Source of the DNA: an uncultured Treponema sp.
Lineage (GTDB): Bacteria; Spirochaetota; Spirochaetia; Treponematales; Treponemataceae
Direction of reading: 5' to 3'
DNA: 15,581 nucleotides
Assembly: GCA_937890485.1 (NCBI GenBank)
Contig: CALBXN010000004.1
Location: 1 to 15,581, forward strand
Made by a program: the position numbers and the translations under genes. Of this stretch, positions 12,215-15,581 are shown one piece after another. The notes under the pieces were generated by a model that saw nothing but the letters and a program-made list of their open reading frames with translations, was not told the DNA's origin and did no database searches. Numbering within the stretch: position 1 is the first letter of the stretch; each line of letters begins with the position of its first letter.

Positions 12215-13651
12215 TTATTGATTAATAATTTTGTTTTTTCGCACCTTTGCAATTATCAACGGGATGATAAAAAATCCTATTGTTCCAATTGCAACGATGG
12301 CAATATAAGAAGCTGGATTTCCAATTGGAAGTTGGGAAGGTGGAACAAAGGATAGAACCAAAGCAAAGATTGCAGCCAAAATTCCGATTCCTGCCAATAA
12401 TGGTAAAGCTGGAGCTTTGTAAGGTCGCTCTAAATTAGGTTGTGATTTTCTTAAAACAATTGCAGCCATGTACATCATCAAATACATAATGATATAAACT
12501 GCAACAGTTAAAGCAGATAGCAAGAAAAATGCAACACTAACATCTTTCATCACAAAGTACAAACAAGCCAAAATTGTAACAATAAAACCTTGTATAAGCA
12601 TCATATTTTTTGGAGCCCCAGATTTTGTTGTTTTAGCCAATGTTTCTGGCAAAATTCCATCTTTTGCGGTACTTAACAAACCTTTACTTGGACCAGAAAT
12701 CCATGAAAGAACACCACCTAAAGAACCAAAAGCAACACAGAATGCTAAAATATACATTGCCCATTTCATATTTACTGCATTCAACATTGTAGAAAGAGCT
12801 TGCATTAAACCTGATTCTAGTTGAAGTTGTGAGTTAGGAACAACAGCTGCAATCGCCAAAGAACCAAAAGTAAACAAAGCAAATACGATGATTGAAGAAA
12901 TAAAAATTGCCAATGGATATTGCTTTTTAGGATTTTCCATTTCTGAAGCGTGAACTGCTTGAACTTCTACACCAGCAAATAACAAAATAATTCCTGATAA
13001 ATATGAAAGATTATTTATGTTAGATAAATTTGGTAGCCATCTTGGAGAAACTTTTCCATCTACGACTGTTGCAACCGCAGTTTCTGCTGCGGTAAGTTCT
13101 TCAAAGCCCAATGGCTTTTTCATCATCATCCAAACAATCCCTAGGATGATTACAATTACACCAGGTAAAACTGTTCCCACAAGAAAGCCCCAACTTGTTA
13201 CCTTTGAAAGAAGTTTTGTTCCACCAAAAGCGATAAAAGTTGCAATCCAATAAAAAACGATGATAAAGATTCCCGTAAAAGTACCGTTATTGGCTAATTC
13301 TGGCTTTCCAATTCCGTAAGCGATTGCAGCGGCAGCAAAGGCTAAAACTGTAGGATACCAAACAACATTCTGAATCCACTGTAACCAAATTGCAGTAAAA
13401 CCCCATTTCTTACCAAAGGCTGCCCCTACCCAACGATATACACCACCGCCTTGACCAGCAAAGGCACTTCCTAATTCCGCAGAAACTAAAGCCGCAGGAA
13501 TCAAAAAGAAGATTGTTGCAAAAGCAATGTAAAAAAACATGGTCATTTCTTCTGCAGCCATCATTGGAAGACCACGCAAACTGATAATTGCAGCGGCGGT
13601 CATAAATGCCATAGCACCAGTTGTTATAAAACCCTTCTTCTTAGTTTCCAT
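12215..13651 (-). CDS. gadC: Glutamate/GABA antiporter (APC family)
   Basis: A 478-residue inner-membrane transporter with about 12 helices, expected to swap external glutamate for internal GABA. The APC fold marks are GGGVYRWVGAAFGKKWGF in the third helix region, FGGTKLLSKVTSWGF, GVEVQAVHASEMENPKKQYPLAIF and SWISGPSKGLLSTAKDGILP. Together with the gadB gene three bases upstream this makes the GadC assignment strong; GGAAGG overlapping the gadB stop is its ribosome site. It ends soon after the last helix (IPLIIAKVRKNKIINQ). The enterobacterial GadC carries about 40 more residues here, the C-plug that closes the channel at neutral pH, and this is absent. How the transporter is kept shut at neutral pH is thus open. 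A terminator follows 15 bases after the stop. Confidence 0.92.
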   Translation of the reverse strand: METKKKGFITTGAMAFMTAAAIISLRGLPMMAAEEMTMFFYIAFATIFFLIPAALVSAELGSAFAGQGGGVYRWVGAAFGKKWGFTAIWLQWIQNVVWYPTVLAFAAAAIAYGIGKPELANNGTFTGIFIIVFYWIATFIAFGGTKLLSKVTSWGFLVGTVLPGVIVIILGIVWMMMKKPLGFEELTAAETAVATVVDGKVSPRWLPNLSNINNLSYLSGIILLFAGVEVQAVHASEMENPKKQYPLAIFISSIIVFALFTFGSLAIAAVVPNSQLQLESGLMQALSTMLNAVNMKWAMYILAFCVAFGSLGGVLSWISGPSKGLLSTAKDGILPETLAKTTKSGAPKNMMLIQGFIVTILACLYFVMKDVSVAFFLLSALTVAVYIIMYLMMYMAAIVLRKSQPNLERPYKAPALPLLAGIGILAAIFALVLSFVPPSQLPIGNPASYIAIVAIGTIGFFIIPLIIAKVRKNKIINQ

Positions 13652-13654
13652 AAA

Positions 13655-15076
13655 TTACCTTCCGTGATTAAAACTGCCTCTGTGATTTGTAACCTTTGAA
13701 CCGTGTTTTGCATGAGGATTCTCCATCAGCTTTTTAATAGCTCTTTCAATATCTTCTAGTAAAAGTTCCATTAAATCATAAGTACATCCATGGCGAATTA
13801 AAACACGTTGTACAACAATATTCTCGCAATTAGCAGGTAAACTGTATGCAGGTAAAAGCCAACCACGTTCTCTTAAAACATCAGAAAGTTGATATAAATC
13901 AAAAGGAATTTTTTCAGAAGGTTCACCACAACAGTTATCAGCATGTTTAAGTTTCCAAGTTACAGCAGGAATTCCTTCTTTTTCGTTACAATCATAAATC
14001 ATTTCAAAAAGCCCCATTTTTTCGATACCTTTTGCAAAAAATTTACCTACATCATAACAACCTTGCTGAACTTTTTTGTATCCTTCTCTACCTAACCTTA
14101 GTAAATTGTAATATTGACAAACGATTTGTCCACCAGGGCGAGAAAAGTTGATTGCAAAAGTTGGCATATTTCCACCAAGATAATTCACATTAAAAATCAA
14201 GTCTTCTGGTAAATCTTTTTTGTTTCCCCATACAACCCAGCCACATCCTAAAGGAGAAAGACCAAATTTGTGCCCAGAAGTACTAATTGATTTTACTCTT
14301 GGTATTTTAAAATCCCAAAGTAATTCTGGTGCACAAAATGGAGCTAAAAAACCTCCAGAAGCTGCATCAACGTGAATTGAAATATCCCAACCTTTTTCTT
14401 TGTGTAATTTATCCAAGGCTTCGGCAATTTCTTTTACAGGCTCAAATTGTCCCGTAAAAGTGATTCCTAAAGTTACAACCACTCCGATGGTGTTTTCGTC
14501 ACAGCACTTAATAACCTCTTCAGGACTTGAAATAAAGCGATTTTCCGCCATAGGAATTTCACGCAATTCCACATCCCAGTAGCGAGCAAATTTATGCCAA
14601 CAAACTTGCACAGGTCCACAAATTAAATTTGGTTTCTCTGTGGATTTTCCTTGTGCTTTGCGAGCATTTCGCCATCGCCATTTCATTGCCATTCCACCAA
14701 GCATACATGCCTCTGAAGACCCAGTTGTAGAAGTTCCTATTGCTTCTTTAGGATCTGCATGCCACATATCAGCAATGATATTTACACAACGAGATTCAAT
14801 TTCTGCAGTCTGAGGATATTCATCCTTATCAATCATATTTTTATCAATACAATCGTCCATAAGTCGATGAATTTCATCCTCTGCGTAAGTCTGACAGAAA
14901 GTTGCCAAATTTTGCCTAGAATTTCCGTCCAAAAACAATTCATCTTTTATAAGTTGATACATAGTTTTTGGATCAGATTCTTTTTCTGGCATTTTATATT
15001 TACTAAGTGGTTTAGTAGCCCCAGATTTGTCAAAAATATCATCATTAGTAGATGATTTTATTGTATGTAAAGCCAT
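13655..15076 (-). CDS. gadB: Glutamate decarboxylase
   Basis: A 473-residue PLP enzyme that decarboxylates glutamate to GABA, using up one cytoplasmic proton. It is close to the enterobacterial GadA/B over its whole length: LDGNSRQNLATFCQT, GSSEACMLGGMAMKWRWR, CGPVQVCWHKFARYWDVELREIPM (His161 stacks on PLP), HVDAASGGFLAPF (Asp237), STSGHKFGLSPLGCGW with PLP lysine Lys270, and NVNYLGGNMPTFAINFSRPGGQ. The C-terminus SFNHGR places His471 where E. coli has the last-but-one His465, which locks the active site at neutral pH. The N-terminal region is as long as in E. coli. The start is backed by GAGG upstream. It is cotranscribed with gadC from a promoter at 15142-15170. The pair serves acid resistance or GABA release in a gut-type habitat. 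Confidence 0.97.
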   Translation of the reverse strand: MALHTIKSSTNDDIFDKSGATKPLSKYKMPEKESDPKTMYQLIKDELFLDGNSRQNLATFCQTYAEDEIHRLMDDCIDKNMIDKDEYPQTAEIESRCVNIIADMWHADPKEAIGTSTTGSSEACMLGGMAMKWRWRNARKAQGKSTEKPNLICGPVQVCWHKFARYWDVELREIPMAENRFISSPEEVIKCCDENTIGVVVTLGITFTGQFEPVKEIAEALDKLHKEKGWDISIHVDAASGGFLAPFCAPELLWDFKIPRVKSISTSGHKFGLSPLGCGWVVWGNKKDLPEDLIFNVNYLGGNMPTFAINFSRPGGQIVCQYYNLLRLGREGYKKVQQGCYDVGKFFAKGIEKMGLFEMIYDCNEKEGIPAVTWKLKHADNCCGEPSEKIPFDLYQLSDVLRERGWLLPAYSLPANCENIVVQRVLIRHGCTYDLMELLLEDIERAIKKLMENPHAKHGSKVTNHRGSFNHGR

Positions 15077-15141
15077 ATCATTTTCCTCTAAAAAATTATT
15101 CCAAACGACATTAAAGGCGCCATCTCATGCCGTTTATTCTA

Positions 15142-15170
15142 AGTGTAGATTATGAAATTTTGATTTTCAA
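15142..15170 (-). promoter_or_regulatory. Promoter of gadBC
   Basis: TTGAAA (15170-15165), a 17-base spacer and TACACT (15147-15142). The leader to the ATG is about 60 bases. I saw no clear activator site in the leader or upstream. Confidence 0.55.
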
Positions 15171-15289
15171 AGTTTTTTTAAAAATTTTTCCAACTTTACA
15201 TCATTTTTTGCAAGTTTGTGCCTATTAATATATGTGTATAGAAAATATTTTTTCTAACACGCAGAATTTATTTTTTAGGAGAAAAATTT

Positions 15290-15581
15290 ATGACCGTTTC
15301 ACAAAACGCAACTCGTCGCAATTACAAAGATTCAGTTTTTGTAGATTTATTCGCCCACGACATAACTGCAAAAGAAAATTTTATTTCGTTGTACAATGCC
15401 TTGCACGGAACAAATCTCGACGCAGAAACTACGGAAATTCAACCAGTGATGATTGAAAAAGTCTTGTACATGAAGTATTACAATGATGTAGCTATGCTAG
15501 TTGACGGAAAAATCGTTGTCATGATTGAACATCAGTCCACCATCAACGAAAATATGCCCTTTCGCTTTCTTGAATACATCG
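15290..15581 (+). CDS. Rpn-family PD-(D/E)XK transposase/nuclease (3' end cut by window)
   Basis: The first 97 residues of an Rpn-type recombination-promoting nuclease, formerly called PD-(D/E)XK transposase. The N-terminus NYKDSVFVDLFAHDITAKENFISLYNAL is typical, as is the nuclease core: Asp in YYNDVAMLVDGKIVVMIEHQS, where Asp, then Glu-His-Gln, form the D-ExQ metal site, followed by NENMPFRFLEYI. The family acts in DNA cleavage and RecA-independent recombination and often occurs in many copies in Treponema genomes. AGGAGA lies seven bases before the ATG. Codons such as CGC, GCC, CAC, GAC, TCG, GTC and CCC are more frequent than in the neighbouring A/T-rich genes, which fits a mobile origin. 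It is divergent from gadB. Terminal repeats cannot be judged because the gene leaves the window. Confidence 0.9.
   Translation, partial: MTVSQNATRRNYKDSVFVDLFAHDITAKENFISLYNALHGTNLDAETTEIQPVMIEKVLYMKYYNDVAMLVDGKIVVMIEHQSTINENMPFRFLEYI

Noticed and set aside
15239..15256. Hairpin TAGAAAA-TATT-TTTTCTA in the leader of the Rpn gene
   Set aside because: A weak 7-bp A/T stem of a kind expected by chance here; no second sign of regulation.
15232..15456. Alternative plus-strand frame over the Rpn start
   Set aside because: The Rpn frame has AGGAGA, the family N-terminus and the nuclease motif; this frame has none of these.

Overview
The window looks like a piece of an AT-rich spirochaete chromosome, most likely a host-associated Treponema. 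This rests on A/T-biased codon use, a secreted protein whose glycine-rich membrane stretch resembles the Borrelia/Treponema P13 porin family, a partial Rpn/PD-(D/E)XK transposase-nuclease of a kind common in treponemes, and the overall gene mix. The species is an inference; no rRNA, tRNA or other marker gene is present.

Left part (1-2403, all minus strand): the 3'-truncated type I glutamine synthetase gene with its own strong promoter, then a Phd/VapB-type antitoxin and PIN-domain toxin pair with a repeat-filled promoter, then an XRE-type repressor. Centre left (2539-4024, plus): a tightly coupled three-gene operon, divergent from the repressor, encoding a PH-like soluble protein and two small membrane proteins that I do not recognise. 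The shared intergenic region carries two matching 20-bp dyads. This repressor plus membrane-protein unit is the best candidate for an undescribed system. Centre (4106-7189, plus): a secreted P13-like protein; a membrane-anchored MerR regulator with a C-terminal zinc ribbon paired with a CPBP intramembrane protease; and a single SpoIIAA/STAS-like protein with a strong promoter and a terminator.

Centre right (7212-12063, minus): six closely spaced genes read as thiol peroxidase of the glutathione-peroxidase family, TSCPD protein, OhrR-like peroxide sensor, fused 3-dehydroquinate dehydratase/shikimate dehydrogenase, ribose-5-phosphate isomerase A, and a RluA-family pseudouridine synthase. The promoter in front overlaps tandem operators closely resembling the Bacillus OhrR operator, so the peroxidase is probably de-repressed by organic peroxides through OhrR. 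Right (12215-15076, minus): gadB-gadC, glutamate decarboxylase and glutamate/GABA antiporter, a proton-consuming acid-resistance pair with its own promoter and terminator. The window ends inside a divergent Rpn-family gene (15290 onward).

No stretch over about 300 bases lacks a gene; the longest gap (15077-15289) holds the gadB promoter and the Rpn leader. I saw no tRNA, rRNA, CRISPR array or complete insertion sequence. Family assignments come from motif reading and memory of reference proteins, not from database searches.
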